Source: Williamsia phyllosphaerae | GTDB taxonomy: Bacteria; Actinomycetota; Actinomycetes; Mycobacteriales; Mycobacteriaceae | Direction: 5' to 3' | Assembly: GCF_014635305.1 (NCBI RefSeq) | Contig: NZ_BMCS01000001.1 | Location: 1,674,001 to 1,738,000 of the forward strand | Length of the DNA: 64,000 bases | In this document: positions 34,486-43,147 of the stretch, one piece after another | Layout: each line of letters starts with the position of its first letter | Numbering within the stretch: position 1 is the first letter of the stretch | Translations under genes and position numbers: made by a program | Notes under the pieces: generated by a model | Seen by the model: the letters and a program-made list of their open reading frames with translations, nothing else | What the model was told of the DNA's origin: nothing | Databases searched by the model: none

Positions 34486-34562
34486 GCCAGTTGGGCACGT
34501 AACCCCGCCAGTTGGGCACGTAACTCCGTCAGTTGGGCACCTGAATGCGCCAGTTGGGCACG
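34486..34562. repeat. Tandem repeat, 21-bp unit, nearly four copies
   Basis: Four starts at 34486, 34507, 34528 and 34549 have an exact 21-base period, with consensus GCCAGTTGGGCACGTAACYC. The last copy is partial. The array fills the gap between the convergent stops of the DedA and isochorismate-synthase genes. It has no spacers, so it is not CRISPR. It may be a dispersed intergenic repeat of this genus. Confidence 0.9.
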
Positions 34563-34569
34563 GACCAGG

Positions 34570-35670
34570 TCAGGTGAGCAGGTCGGGGCAGCCCAGTGCT
34601 CGCAGTACCGTGGCGAACTTCGCGGACGTCTCGGCCAACTCCTCCGCCGGATCCGACTGCGCGACGATGCCGCCGCCCGACCACGCTCGGATCGTCCGTC
34701 GGTCGGCGAACACCTCCGCACATCGGATGCTGACCATCCACTCGCCGTCGCCGTCGGTGTCGCACCACCCGACCGCGCCCGCATAGAAACCACGCGGTTC
34801 CTCGGTTTCGAGGATCATCGTGCGCGCGGCCTCGGTCGGGGTGCCGCAGATCGCGGGGGTCGGGTGGAGCTGCATCGCCAGATCGAGCGACGTCACGTCC
34901 GGGTCGCGCAACACCCCCTCGATCGGCGTCGCGAGATGCCACATCTCGCCGGTGCTCAACAGGATCGGCTCGTCGGGCACCGACAACGTCGTGCACAGCG
35001 GAGCCAGCACCGACGTCAGATAGGCGACCACGATCTGGTGTTCGTAATGGTCCTTGGCCGACGCCAACAGTGCCGCCGCCCGAGCCGCGTCGACGTCGGG
35101 ATCGTCAGAGCGGGGAGCCGACCCGGCGTAGGGCCGGCACGTCACACGGTCACCGATCTTGCGCACCAACGACTCCGGGCTCGCGCCCACCAGGGTGTGT
35201 CCGGCGAAACCTGCGCCTGCCGGGGTGAGGTCGACGCGAAAACCGTTGTGCTCGTGGTTGCCGGCGGCCAGCGCGGCGACCAACTCGTCGATGTCGACAT
35301 CGACGTCCGCCCGCATCTCGATCGACCGCGCGAGCACCACCTTGTCGGCCGCGCCGGCGACGATGCGGTCGATGACGGCCGCGACCCGCTCGCGGTGTAC
35401 CTCCGGCGTGGGAACCGAGGCGGTCAGCGTCATCGGCACCGACAACGGCTCGGCGTCGGGCAGCGACGGATCGCCGTGCTCGAGACCATCGACCGCGACG
35501 AGTGCGTCGGGCGCGGCGGTGTCGAACGACAACGCACCGACCACCGCCATCGGGCGACCAGACGCGCGCCCCGCGGCGATCGCAGCGACGGCGTCGGCCG
35601 CAGAGGAGAACTGCGCCGTGGGCGCGCCCGCGCGGACCGATCCATGTGGTCGGGACAGGTGGAAGGACAC
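34570..35670 (-). CDS. Isochorismate synthase (MenF/EntC family)
   Basis: The 366-residue protein starts at GTG 35668-35670. It has the chorismate-binding fold with VLARSIEMRADV, SPESLVRKIGDRVTCRPYAGSA, AICGTPTEAA, RGFYAGAVGWCDTDGDGEW and WSGGGIVAQSDPAEELAET, including the acidic Mg ligands. It converts chorismate to isochorismate for salicylate siderophores or menaquinone. Without neighbours from either pathway the symbol menF or entC cannot be chosen. It is preceded by no obvious iron box. Confidence 0.88.
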   Translation of the reverse strand: MSFHLSRPHGSVRAGAPTAQFSSAADAVAAIAAGRASGRPMAVVGALSFDTAAPDALVAVDGLEHGDPSLPDAEPLSVPMTLTASVPTPEVHRERVAAVIDRIVAGAADKVVLARSIEMRADVDVDIDELVAALAAGNHEHNGFRVDLTPAGAGFAGHTLVGASPESLVRKIGDRVTCRPYAGSAPRSDDPDVDAARAAALLASAKDHYEHQIVVAYLTSVLAPLCTTLSVPDEPILLSTGEMWHLATPIEGVLRDPDVTSLDLAMQLHPTPAICGTPTEAARTMILETEEPRGFYAGAVGWCDTDGDGEWMVSIRCAEVFADRRTIRAWSGGGIVAQSDPAEELAETSAKFATVLRALGCPDLLT

Positions 35671-35810
35671 ACGGTCAACGCTACCCGGGGGGTTTGCGAT
35701 CACCGTGACCGCAATTCCGCCCACGACGCCGCTCGGAATGGGCACGTGGAATGTGTCACACGCCACACCTCGATTGACACCCCCGATGGTCGGCGAGCAT
35801 CCTTATGCCC

Positions 35811-35917
35811 AGGTCATGAGTATCAGCGCACAGCCCCGGCTTGCTGATCGGCAACCCTCCAACCGCGGTGGGGTGCTCCGGGTGACGACCAGGCACACGT
35901 ACGAGACCGGCGTGTGC
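35811..35917 (+). ncRNA. SAM-IV-type riboswitch
   Basis: The leader matches the actinobacterial SAM-IV pattern from memory: AGGTCATGAG at 35811, AGCCCCGGCTTGCTGATCGG near 35832, CAACCCTCCAACCGCGGTGG near 35852, then CTCCGGGTGACGACC at 35877-35891. GGTC near the start pairs with GACC to close the first helix, and GCACACG (35893-35899) pairs with CGTGTGC (35911-35917) as the downstream hairpin. It binds S-adenosylmethionine in known cases. It lies upstream of the SufS-like gene in the same orientation. Confidence 0.85.
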
Positions 35918-35923
35918 AAGCGC

Positions 35924-35959
35924 GGACTCCTCGCGAGTCCCACACGACTCGAGAGGACT
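35924..35959 (+). promoter_or_regulatory. Translational expression platform of the SAM-IV riboswitch
   Basis: AGTCC at 35936-35940 can pair with GGACT at 35924-35928 (hairpin with GAGTCC) or with GGACT at 35955-35959, which overlaps the ribosome-binding site GAGAGGA. The two pairings exclude each other, as expected of a switch that hides or frees the ribosome site. No T-rich terminator is present. The mechanism is inferred. Confidence 0.5.
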
Positions 35960-35968
35960 GCCACTTCC

Positions 35969-37300
35969 ATGACTGCTGTAGCCCCCACCCCGATCACGTT
36001 CCCGCGGGCCGACACTTTCTTCGAACCCGTCCGCGTGCAACGGACCGCTCCGGCCGGGCCCGGACCGATCGCCGACCTGGTGGGTGCGGACATCACCACC
36101 GCGCTCGACGGCGACGAACGTTCGGTCCGCTACGTCAACCTCGACTACGCGGCCAGCGCACCGGCGCTGTCGGTCGTGGCCGCCGAGATCGGCCAGGCCC
36201 TGCCTCAGTACGCCAGCGTCCACCGCGGGGCCGGGTACCTGTCGCAGCTGACCACCGATCGGTACGAGAAGGCGCGGGTGTCGGTGCGTCGGTTCGTCCG
36301 GGCCCGCGCCGACGACCACGTGATCTTCACCCGCAACACCACCGACGCGATCAACCTGCTCGCGGGCGCAACCCCCGGCGACACCGTTGTCCTCGACATC
36401 GAGCACCATGCGAATCTGTTGCCCTGGAAGCGATCCGGGGCCCGCGTGGTCACCTGTCGGCCGACGCTCGCCGAGACGATCACCGCCCTGTCGGAGGAAC
36501 TCCAGCGCTCTCCCGCGGCGCTGCTGGCCGTGACCGGCGCGTCCAACGTCACCGGTGAGGTACTCCCACTGACCACCCTCGCCGACATCGCGCACAGCGC
36601 CGGCGCCCGCATCCTGGTCGACGCCGCGCAACTCGCCCCGCACCGCGCGCTGAACATGGTCAGCCACGGCATCGACTACCTCGTGTTCTCCGGTCACAAG
36701 CTCTACGCACCGTTCGGGTGCGGCGTGCTGGCCGGACGCGGCGACTGGCTCGACTCGGCCGAGCCGTACCTCGCGGGCGGGGGAGCCACCGTCGACGTCC
36801 GCGGATTCGACACCGCAGTCGACGACGGTTCCGACACCGACGTGCAGTGGGCCACCGGCCCGGCGCGTCACGAGGCCGGTACCCCGAATGTGCTCGGCGC
36901 GGTCGCGATCGCCGCGGCATGCGACGCGATCACCGACCTCGGCCACGAGCGGATCGGTCTGCACGAGCACGCTCTGCGCTGCCGCCTCGACGCCGGCCTC
37001 GACTCGATCTCCGGGGTCGAACCACTGTCGATCTGGTCCGACGCCTCCGACCGGGTGGGCATCGCCGCGTTCTGCATCGCGGGGCGGACGCCGCGTGCGG
37101 TCGCCGAGTTCCTCAACGACTCCCACGGAATCGGCGTCCGCGATGGACGGTTCTGCGCCCATCCGTTGTTGAACCGTCTGGGTCACCCCGAGGGGGCGGT
37201 CCGCGTCAGCTTCGGCCTCGGAACCGGCGCCGACGACATCGACCGACTCCTCTACGCACTGCGGCACCTCACCGCGACAGCATCGGAAGGCTCCAGATGA
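35969..37300 (+). CDS. SufS-like class V aminotransferase (cysteine desulfurase type)
   Basis: The 443-residue PLP enzyme has NLDYAASAPA, RNTTDAIN, EHHANLLPW, the PLP Lys244 in FSGHKLYAPFG and, near the end, Cys396 in DGRFCAHPLL, the position of the catalytic Cys of SufS-type desulfurases. It probably releases sulfur from cysteine or a similar thiol. It is headed by a SAM-IV riboswitch and coupled (ATGA) to the small gene after it. This suggests sulfur recycling rather than Fe-S assembly, since no suf genes are here. Confidence 0.85.
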   Translation: MTAVAPTPITFPRADTFFEPVRVQRTAPAGPGPIADLVGADITTALDGDERSVRYVNLDYAASAPALSVVAAEIGQALPQYASVHRGAGYLSQLTTDRYEKARVSVRRFVRARADDHVIFTRNTTDAINLLAGATPGDTVVLDIEHHANLLPWKRSGARVVTCRPTLAETITALSEELQRSPAALLAVTGASNVTGEVLPLTTLADIAHSAGARILVDAAQLAPHRALNMVSHGIDYLVFSGHKLYAPFGCGVLAGRGDWLDSAEPYLAGGGATVDVRGFDTAVDDGSDTDVQWATGPARHEAGTPNVLGAVAIAAACDAITDLGHERIGLHEHALRCRLDAGLDSISGVEPLSIWSDASDRVGIAAFCIAGRTPRAVAEFLNDSHGIGVRDGRFCAHPLLNRLGHPEGAVRVSFGLGTGADDIDRLLYALRHLTATASEGSR

Positions 37301-37764
37301 CCACCACCGCCCGGCTCCGCCCCGAACTGACCGTCGCGATCGACGGTGAACATCACCCCATCGCGTGGAGCGGCCCGCGTCCGGTCGATGCCCATCCCGC
37401 CCGCGTCGTGCGCATCCGTCGTTCGACGCTGAGCGAGTCGATCCGGGAACGGGCCCGCCTGCGTGCCGACGCCGCCGACGACCCGGCCGATCTAGTGGTC
37501 GCCCTCGAGGTGGAGGCGCTCATCGCGCCCGAGGCCTCCACGGCCCGCGCCGAACTGCTGCGTCGCGGCGAGACCCTGACGTCGGACACCCTGCGTTACG
37601 TCGGCACCCCCAACGGTCTGCGCACGCTGATCGAGGACCTCTACGTCGCCGAGGTCGCCGACGCCGTGATCATCACGCCGATCGACGGCCTGGCCACCGC
37701 GGTGCTGGTGGTCGACGAGGTGCTGCCGCGGCTGCGCGAGTCCTCGGCACGCCGCGCCGCCTGA
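37297..37764 (+). CDS. Small protein coupled to the SufS-like gene, unknown
   Basis: The 155-residue protein overlaps the upstream stop by ATGA. The N-terminus (VAIDGEHHPIAWSGPRPVDAHPARVV) is not recognised. The C-terminal third, with LRYVGTPNGLRTLIEDLYVAEVADAVIITPID and VVDEVLPRLRE, resembles the end of FMN-dependent luciferase-like monooxygenases (NtaA/SnaA group), but the flavin-binding barrel is absent. It may be a stand-alone accessory domain of a sulfur-scavenging enzyme. No catalytic residue is evident. Confidence 0.6.
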   Translation: MTTTARLRPELTVAIDGEHHPIAWSGPRPVDAHPARVVRIRRSTLSESIRERARLRADAADDPADLVVALEVEALIAPEASTARAELLRRGETLTSDTLRYVGTPNGLRTLIEDLYVAEVADAVIITPIDGLATAVLVVDEVLPRLRESSARRAA

Positions 37765-39354
37765 TCAGAACGGTGGGGGTGGTTCTGCCTCCCGGTTGTG
37801 TTCGATGAGTCGTGCGTGAGCATCTCGCTGCCGTGTTCGTAGGGCGTCGAGGTGTCGGCGGGCGGGGTGGTCGGTGGGTGATGGTGGCGACCGCAGTGCG
37901 GTGAACAGGTCGGTGCCGGTGTAGGCGTTGCCGAGGAACATGTGGCCGGTGGGGGATTGGAAGAACACGGTCCCCATCTCGTCCTGGTGGTCGCGCCAGG
38001 CGGTGAAGGTCTTGATGCGGTGGTGAAATCGGCACAGGGGTTTGAGGTTTGTGCGCGTGGTGCGGCCGCCTGTGCTGAACGGGTCGGTGTGGTCGAGATC
38101 GGTGTGCCATGCGGGGGCGCTGCATCCGGGGAAGGTGCAGCACAATTCGCCGGCGCGGATCAGCGCCTGGAGTTTCTTGCTGGGTCGGTAGCCGGTGGCG
38201 TCCGGTGTGGGTGGTTCGGGGCGGATGAACTCGCGTTCTGCCTGGGCGAGGAGTGAGCGCATGGTGTCGGCGTCGATGATGCCGTTGCCGTCGAGGAAGC
38301 CGGGGTCGTCGTCGAGGCCGAGCAGCGTCGACAGGTTGACCACGATGTGGAAGGTGGGTCGGGCGGCCGTGTCGCAGTGGCACTCGCATGTGTGGGTCGC
38401 CGCGTGCTCGGGGCCGGACTCCTCGTCGGCCGTGGGGGCGTCTGTCGTGGTGGCGGGCTGAACCTGCTCGGGTTCGGCTGTGGTGGTGCAGTCGTCGCAT
38501 TCGCACGGGAGGTGGAGTCGGCCGCGGGACAGGGCGACCAACGCGTCGGCGCGACGCTGGTCGAGGGTCCGGGGATCGCTGCTGTGGGGTTCGTCGGACA
38601 TGACGGTCAGCCGTGCGTCGAACTCGGCGGCGGACTCCATCGGTAGGGATGCGCTGAGCCGTGATTGGCCGGGTGCGTGGTGGTCGGGGCGGACGGAGAC
38701 CTTGCGGTCGGCGGCGGCGCGGGCGCGGCGACGTAGCAGTGCGTCGGAGTCGATCTGGGCGATGATGGCGTCGACCATCACGGTGAACCGCGCTCGTGAC
38801 ATCGGTGGGCGGGCGAAGATTGCCTGCGCGAGATGGGCGTCGACGTCGGCGATGGTCTCCGACGAGCACAACCGGGTGCGGGAGACGGCGACGAGGAACG
38901 TGGCCAGGTCGATCCGGCCGACGGCGAGGGCGTGGCCGGTCAGTGGAAGGCGATGGCGGAGATCGGCGCCGGCGGTGATGATCTCGCGGGCGCGTGCCGG
39001 CGGCAGGTTCAGCACGGCTCCGACCTCGGCGACCGCGCGTTGTAGGCCGTCGGGCCCGAAGTCGGCGCGTGGACCGCACCCGAGTCGAGCCGCATCCGTC
39101 CGGTCGGCGAGATCGGCCATCGAGGACGCCTCACCGGAATCGACCCCGGCGATCTCGCTGAGGTGGTCTTCCTCGCGTTCGTCGTGGATCAGGCTGGCGG
39201 CCTGCAACATCCGGTAGTCCGCGGAGGCGTGGACTGCGCGACAGTGCGCCAGGATCTCGATCAGCTCAGCCGCGGTGTGGCCCTCGTCGGCAGCGAGTTG
39301 CGACACCAACGGCACACCGGTCTCGGGTGCGGGGGTGGTGGTCGCGATGGCCAT
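37765..39354 (-). CDS. DUF222 / HNH endonuclease (13E12 repeat family)
   Basis: The 529-residue protein has an N-terminal DUF222 domain (ELIEILAHCRAVHASADYRML ... GARAREII-like helices) and a C-terminal HNH nuclease: CTFPGCSAPAWHTDLDHTDPFSTGG and NLKPLCRFHHRIK. Between them lies a Cys-rich insert (CECDDC and CECHCD), which may bind metal. ATG 39352-39354 is chosen because the SOS box starts four bases upstream; another ATG at 39369 lies inside the box. Family members are abundant in mycobacteria and their targets are unknown. It is not accompanied by transposon ends. Confidence 0.87.
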   Translation of the reverse strand: MAIATTTPAPETGVPLVSQLAADEGHTAAELIEILAHCRAVHASADYRMLQAASLIHDEREEDHLSEIAGVDSGEASSMADLADRTDAARLGCGPRADFGPDGLQRAVAEVGAVLNLPPARAREIITAGADLRHRLPLTGHALAVGRIDLATFLVAVSRTRLCSSETIADVDAHLAQAIFARPPMSRARFTVMVDAIIAQIDSDALLRRRARAAADRKVSVRPDHHAPGQSRLSASLPMESAAEFDARLTVMSDEPHSSDPRTLDQRRADALVALSRGRLHLPCECDDCTTTAEPEQVQPATTTDAPTADEESGPEHAATHTCECHCDTAARPTFHIVVNLSTLLGLDDDPGFLDGNGIIDADTMRSLLAQAEREFIRPEPPTPDATGYRPSKKLQALIRAGELCCTFPGCSAPAWHTDLDHTDPFSTGGRTTRTNLKPLCRFHHRIKTFTAWRDHQDEMGTVFFQSPTGHMFLGNAYTGTDLFTALRSPPSPTDHPARRHLDALRTRQRDAHARLIEHNREAEPPPPF

Positions 39355-39357
39355 TAA

Positions 39358-39373
39358 TCGAACATACATTCGA
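39358..39373. promoter_or_regulatory. LexA (SOS) box
   Basis: TCGAAC-ATAC-ATTCGA matches the mycobacterial LexA consensus TCGAAC-N4-GTTCGA except at one base. It abuts the start of the DUF222-HNH gene. LexA boxes upstream of 13E12-family genes are known in M. tuberculosis. A box this close to the start suggests a very short or absent leader. Confidence 0.7.
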
Positions 39374-39453
39374 GTACCGACAAAGTGAACGGGTGGCGAG
39401 CGAACCTGTGGATAGTCGTGTCGTCCTACCGCTACGCGCCACCACGTGACACG

Positions 39454-40515
39454 TCAGTTGTCGCCCGACGACCAGCGTCGGTCGACCTCGTCCCGTCCTG
39501 CGTCGGTGAGCGCGCCGAACAGTCGGAACCGCGCCATGCCCCCGTCGGGATAGATGTCCACCCGGGCCTCGGTCATCGGGCCGACGCCCTCGACGACGAA
39601 GCGGTGACGTGTGTCGGGTTGCAGCACAGTGTGTTCGAGCACGTCGAACCACTCGCCGCCGGCGTTACGCCCCTGCACGCGGGCCGCCCCGGGCGCATTG
39701 CCGAGGAAGTAACTGGTGTCGAGTTCGACGAGACCGGGGACGCCCTCGTCGGCCAGACGTACCTGCACCCAGTCGTTGGCGTCGTCGCGGCGCCGGGAGG
39801 TCTCCCATCCCTCGCCCATCGACCGCGCGCGACCGGGCATCAACAGGTTGTTCGGTGAGCCGTAGAACATGTTGGAACAGTCGGTGATCATCCCGCCGTT
39901 CTCGAGTGCGGCCAGGTCGAAACTGCCGTGCCCCAGCATGGCCGGGTCGGGGACGCCACGGCCGTGCACGCGGAGCCGGGCGACACCGCCGTCGGGATAG
40001 ATGGACAACCGGACGTGGGTGAACAAGTCCGTCGACTCGACCGCGAACGGATTGTGCCGGTCGCCGCCGACCTCGCTGCGCTCGACGATGGTCTGCCACT
40101 GCGCGGAGTTCGCGACCTCGTCGGCGCTCGGGTGGCCTTCGACGGTCGCGGCCTCGACCGAGACGGTGGGCGGGTAGTTGCCGACGAACCACGAGGTGTC
40201 CACGACGACGCCGTGGATGATCCCGGGGACGCCCAGGCGCACGATCGCCTGATCCACTGCGGTCGCCTCGGGCGCGCCACCGTCGGGGGAGCGCCGACGA
40301 CGTGTCTCCCACCCGTCGTAGATCTGACCCCGGTGTCCGAACGTCGAGGGGCGGTACTCGGCCGGCGCCGGGGTGATGAGGTTCTCCACCTCGGCGAACA
40401 GGTCGTCATTGGTCCACACCGCGGCCCCACCGAGGCTTCGCAGCGCGAGGTCGGGCATCGCGACGAAGTCCGGGCGCGAGGACGGAGTGGGCGAGGAGGC
40501 GGCGGGGGTGGTCAC
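39454..40515 (-). CDS. alc: Allantoicase
   Basis: The 353-residue protein has the two repeated allantoicase domains. Each carries DGWETRRRR or GWETSRRRDD, a DTSWFVGNYP or DTSYFLGNAP strand and a NIYPDGG-like end (SIYPDGGVARLRVHG, DIYPDGGMARFRLFG). It hydrolyses allantoate to ureidoglycolate and urea in purine breakdown. GTG 40513-40515 is the likely start; upstream in-frame codons exist without support. No other purine-degradation gene is near. Confidence 0.9.
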   Translation of the reverse strand: MTTPAASSPTPSSRPDFVAMPDLALRSLGGAAVWTNDDLFAEVENLITPAPAEYRPSTFGHRGQIYDGWETRRRRSPDGGAPEATAVDQAIVRLGVPGIIHGVVVDTSWFVGNYPPTVSVEAATVEGHPSADEVANSAQWQTIVERSEVGGDRHNPFAVESTDLFTHVRLSIYPDGGVARLRVHGRGVPDPAMLGHGSFDLAALENGGMITDCSNMFYGSPNNLLMPGRARSMGEGWETSRRRDDANDWVQVRLADEGVPGLVELDTSYFLGNAPGAARVQGRNAGGEWFDVLEHTVLQPDTRHRFVVEGVGPMTEARVDIYPDGGMARFRLFGALTDAGRDEVDRRWSSGDN

Positions 40516-40612
40516 GACACGTGAGGTTACTGACGCCGCGCGACGCCCTCGGGACGGCATGTGTCCGCGCGGCGGAAATGTCCTGTTTGCACTCGCCGCG
40601 ACGCCGGGCGCA

Positions 40613-40631
40613 TACTTGCAAGGTTCAAGTA
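40613..40631. promoter_or_regulatory. MarR-type operator
   Basis: TACTTG (40613-40618) and CAAGTA (40626-40631) are perfect inverted arms seven bases apart, and lie 35 bases before the MarR start. The spacing is typical of MarR-family sites. Regulation of the MarR-MFS pair is inferred. Confidence 0.6.
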
Positions 40632-40665
40632 GTTGTAACCGGAAACTCATTCGAGGTGAGAATCA

Positions 40666-41163
40666 ATGTCGCGTCTCGCGCATGTCGACGAACTCATCGC
40701 GGTGCTCTCGCGGTACGGGCGGATCAAGGAACGGCTCGCCGTCACCAAGCTCAAGACCCCGGAAGGGATCGTCGAGACCGCGGCGTATCAGTGTATGTTC
40801 CGGCTCGCGATCGCGCCCTTGCGTTCGGGTGAGTTGGCCGAGCAGATCTTCGCCGACCCCTCCACCGTCAGCAGGCACATCGCCCACCTCGTCGACCTCG
40901 GCTACGTCCGACGCGAGGCCGATCCCCGCGACGGCCGCGCGACGATCCTGGTCCTCACCGACACGGGCAACCGTCAGGTCGAGGCCGTACGCAAGCACCG
41001 GTTGCACGCGCTCGAGGCCATGCTCGACGAGTTCTCCGACGACGAGATCGACAACCTCACCCACTTGATGTCCCGATTCGTCGATGCAGCCGAGGTGCTC
41101 GCGCACCGGGTCGACGACACCGTCACACCAGATCAACCACGACACGAAGAGGCAACACGATGA
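40666..41163 (+). CDS. MarR-family transcriptional regulator
   Basis: The 165-residue protein shows a MarR winged helix: LRSGELAEQIFADPSTVSRHIAHLVDLGYVRREADPRDGRATILVLTDTG, with the wing arginine. It is coupled to the downstream MFS gene by ATGA, a common MarR-efflux arrangement. The ligand is unknown. Confidence 0.9.
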   Translation: MSRLAHVDELIAVLSRYGRIKERLAVTKLKTPEGIVETAAYQCMFRLAIAPLRSGELAEQIFADPSTVSRHIAHLVDLGYVRREADPRDGRATILVLTDTGNRQVEAVRKHRLHALEAMLDEFSDDEIDNLTHLMSRFVDAAEVLAHRVDDTVTPDQPRHEEATR

Positions 41164-43073
41164 GCAGCGACGCAGCAGTGTCGGGAAAGACCGCGGCCGC
41201 GGTCGCGTCGGACACAGATCCGGGCGGTCTGAGCCACCGTCAGATCCTGACCATCATGGGCGGGTTGATGATCGGCATGTTCCTGGCCGCTCTCGACCAG
41301 ACGATCGTCTCCACCGCGATCCGCACGATCGCCGATGACCTGCAGGGGTATTCGCTGCAGGCGTGGGTCACGACCGCTTACCTCATCACCTCCACGATCG
41401 TCACCCCGCTCTACGGCAAGCTCTCCGACATGTACGGCCGCAAGCCGTTCTTCATGACTGCGATCACGCTGTTCATCGTCGGCTCGCTGCTGTGTTCCAC
41501 GGCGACCTCGATGTACGAGTTGGCCGGTTACCGCGCTCTGCAGGGGCTCGGTGCCGGTGGCCTGTTCTCGTTGGCGCTCACCATCATCGGCGACATCGTG
41601 CCGCCGCGGGAGCGCGCGAAGTATCAGGGTTACTTCCTCGCGGTGTTCGGGACTTCGAGCGTGCTCGGCCCGGTGCTCGGTGGTCTGTTCGCCGGTCAGC
41701 CGTCGATCCTGTGGATCACCGGCTGGCGCTGGGTGTTCCTGGTCAACGTGCCGATCGGCCTGATCGCGCTCGTCGTCGTCTACAAGGTCCTCGACTACAA
41801 CCAGGTCAAGGGCGTCAAGCGCCGCATCGACTGGCTCGGAGCCGGTGCACTCGCAGTCGGTGTGGTCCCGTTGCTGATCGCCGCCGAGCAGGGGCGCGAA
41901 TGGGGCTGGGGCGACGTCAAGACCATCATCTGTTACGTCGTCGGCGTCGCGGGTGTGGCGGCGTTCGTCTACATCGAGCACATGATGGGCGAGGCGGCCA
42001 TCATCCCACTCCGCATCTTCCGCAACCGGGTGTTCTCGCAGGGCATCGTGATCTCGGTGGTCATCGGCGCGGTCATGTTCGGCGCGATCTCGATTCTGCC
42101 GCAGTACTTCCAGGTGATCCGCGGATCGAGCCCCACCGTCGCCGGACTGCAGCTGCTGCCGATGGTGGTCGGACTGATGAGCGCATCGATTCTGTCGGGT
42201 CAGATGATCTCGCGGACCGGGCGCTACAAGATCTTCCCGATGATCGGCGTCGTCCTGATCACGGTGGTGACGTTCCTGATGCACTACGTCAGCGTCGACA
42301 CCCCGCTCTACCTCGTGATGGTGATGGCGTTCTTCCTCGGCTTCGGTCTGGGCAATCTCATGCAGCCGTTGACGTTGGCCATGCAGAACGTGTTGCCCGC
42401 CAAGGACATGGGCATCTCGACCTCGTCGGCGACCTTCTTCCGGCAGATCGGTGGCACGTTGGGTGTGGCCGTGTTCTTCTCGGTCCTGTTCTCGGCCATG
42501 GGCCCGAACATCGCCGATCAGATCGAGAAGGCTGCTCCCACGGGGCAATTCCAACAGGGTGTGCGGGAGGCGGCCGCGAGTAGCGACCCCACCGTCGCCG
42601 CGTTCGGCCAGGGACTCGCGTCCGGCAACCCCGGGGCGTCGAGCTCGGTGCTCAACGACACCTCCTTCATCCCCAAGTTGCCGTCCGCGGTGGCCGAGCC
42701 CCTGAAGGTCGGGTTCGCCGACTCGATGGACCTGGTGTTCCTGTCGGTCTCGATCATGTCGATCATCGCGCTGATCGCGGTGTTCACCTGGAAAGAGGTG
42801 CCGTTGCGCGGCAGCTCGGGTTCGCAGGCCGCGGCACAGGACCTGGCCGACGAGAAGGCGTTGAACGACGCGAATGCCGGCAGCGTGCCGGTGGGGAACG
42901 TGTCCGTCGCCGAGTCGGTCGCCGACGCCGCTCCGGCTCCCGATCACGGCCGACACGAGGTGGTGGACAGCGGCGGAGGGCCCGGCCGTCACGAGGTGGG
43001 TCGTGCGCCCGGCGCCGAGAACGTGCCGCCACTGGGTGGCTCCGAGGAGCACCCGGGCCGACACGAGGCCTGA
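41160..43073 (+). CDS. DHA2-family MFS drug efflux transporter (EmrB/QacA type)
   Basis: The 637-residue protein has 14 predicted helices, motif FLAALDQTIVSTAIRTIADDL in helix 1, GRKPFF in loop 2-3 and RALQGLGAGGLFSLALTII, the DHA2 signature. The last 80 residues form a hydrophilic tail with three GRHE repeats (GRHEVVDS, GRHEVGRA, GRHEA), unusual for the family. It is coupled to the MarR gene, which probably represses it. Multidrug export is the likely role. Confidence 0.9.
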   Translation: MSSDAAVSGKTAAAVASDTDPGGLSHRQILTIMGGLMIGMFLAALDQTIVSTAIRTIADDLQGYSLQAWVTTAYLITSTIVTPLYGKLSDMYGRKPFFMTAITLFIVGSLLCSTATSMYELAGYRALQGLGAGGLFSLALTIIGDIVPPRERAKYQGYFLAVFGTSSVLGPVLGGLFAGQPSILWITGWRWVFLVNVPIGLIALVVVYKVLDYNQVKGVKRRIDWLGAGALAVGVVPLLIAAEQGREWGWGDVKTIICYVVGVAGVAAFVYIEHMMGEAAIIPLRIFRNRVFSQGIVISVVIGAVMFGAISILPQYFQVIRGSSPTVAGLQLLPMVVGLMSASILSGQMISRTGRYKIFPMIGVVLITVVTFLMHYVSVDTPLYLVMVMAFFLGFGLGNLMQPLTLAMQNVLPAKDMGISTSSATFFRQIGGTLGVAVFFSVLFSAMGPNIADQIEKAAPTGQFQQGVREAAASSDPTVAAFGQGLASGNPGASSSVLNDTSFIPKLPSAVAEPLKVGFADSMDLVFLSVSIMSIIALIAVFTWKEVPLRGSSGSQAAAQDLADEKALNDANAGSVPVGNVSVAESVADAAPAPDHGRHEVVDSGGGPGRHEVGRAPGAENVPPLGGSEEHPGRHEA

Positions 43074-43094
43074 GCTCGGATCTCTACACAACGA

Positions 43095-43129
43095 ATCGAC
43101 CCCGACAGCGAGACGCTGCCGGGGTCGAT
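43095..43129. terminator. Bidirectional terminator
   Basis: ATCGACCCCG (43095-43104) pairs with CGGGGTCGAT (43120-43129), and an inner CAGC/GCTG stem (43106-43109 with 43115-43118) extends it around a five-base loop. It lies between the convergent stops of the MFS and ppa genes. Confidence 0.75.
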
Positions 43130-43147
43130 CCATATGTGGGTGAGGCG

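Noticed and set aside
33689..34519. Long minus-strand frame beginning MPNWRGYVPNWR
   Set aside because: It lies opposite the DedA gene and its start is only the tandem repeat read in one frame.
34486..34562. Possible CRISPR array
   Set aside because: The units abut with an exact 21-bp period and no spacers, and no cas genes are present.
37765..39354. DUF222-HNH gene as a mobile element
   Set aside because: No terminal inverted repeats, target duplication or transposase are visible around it.
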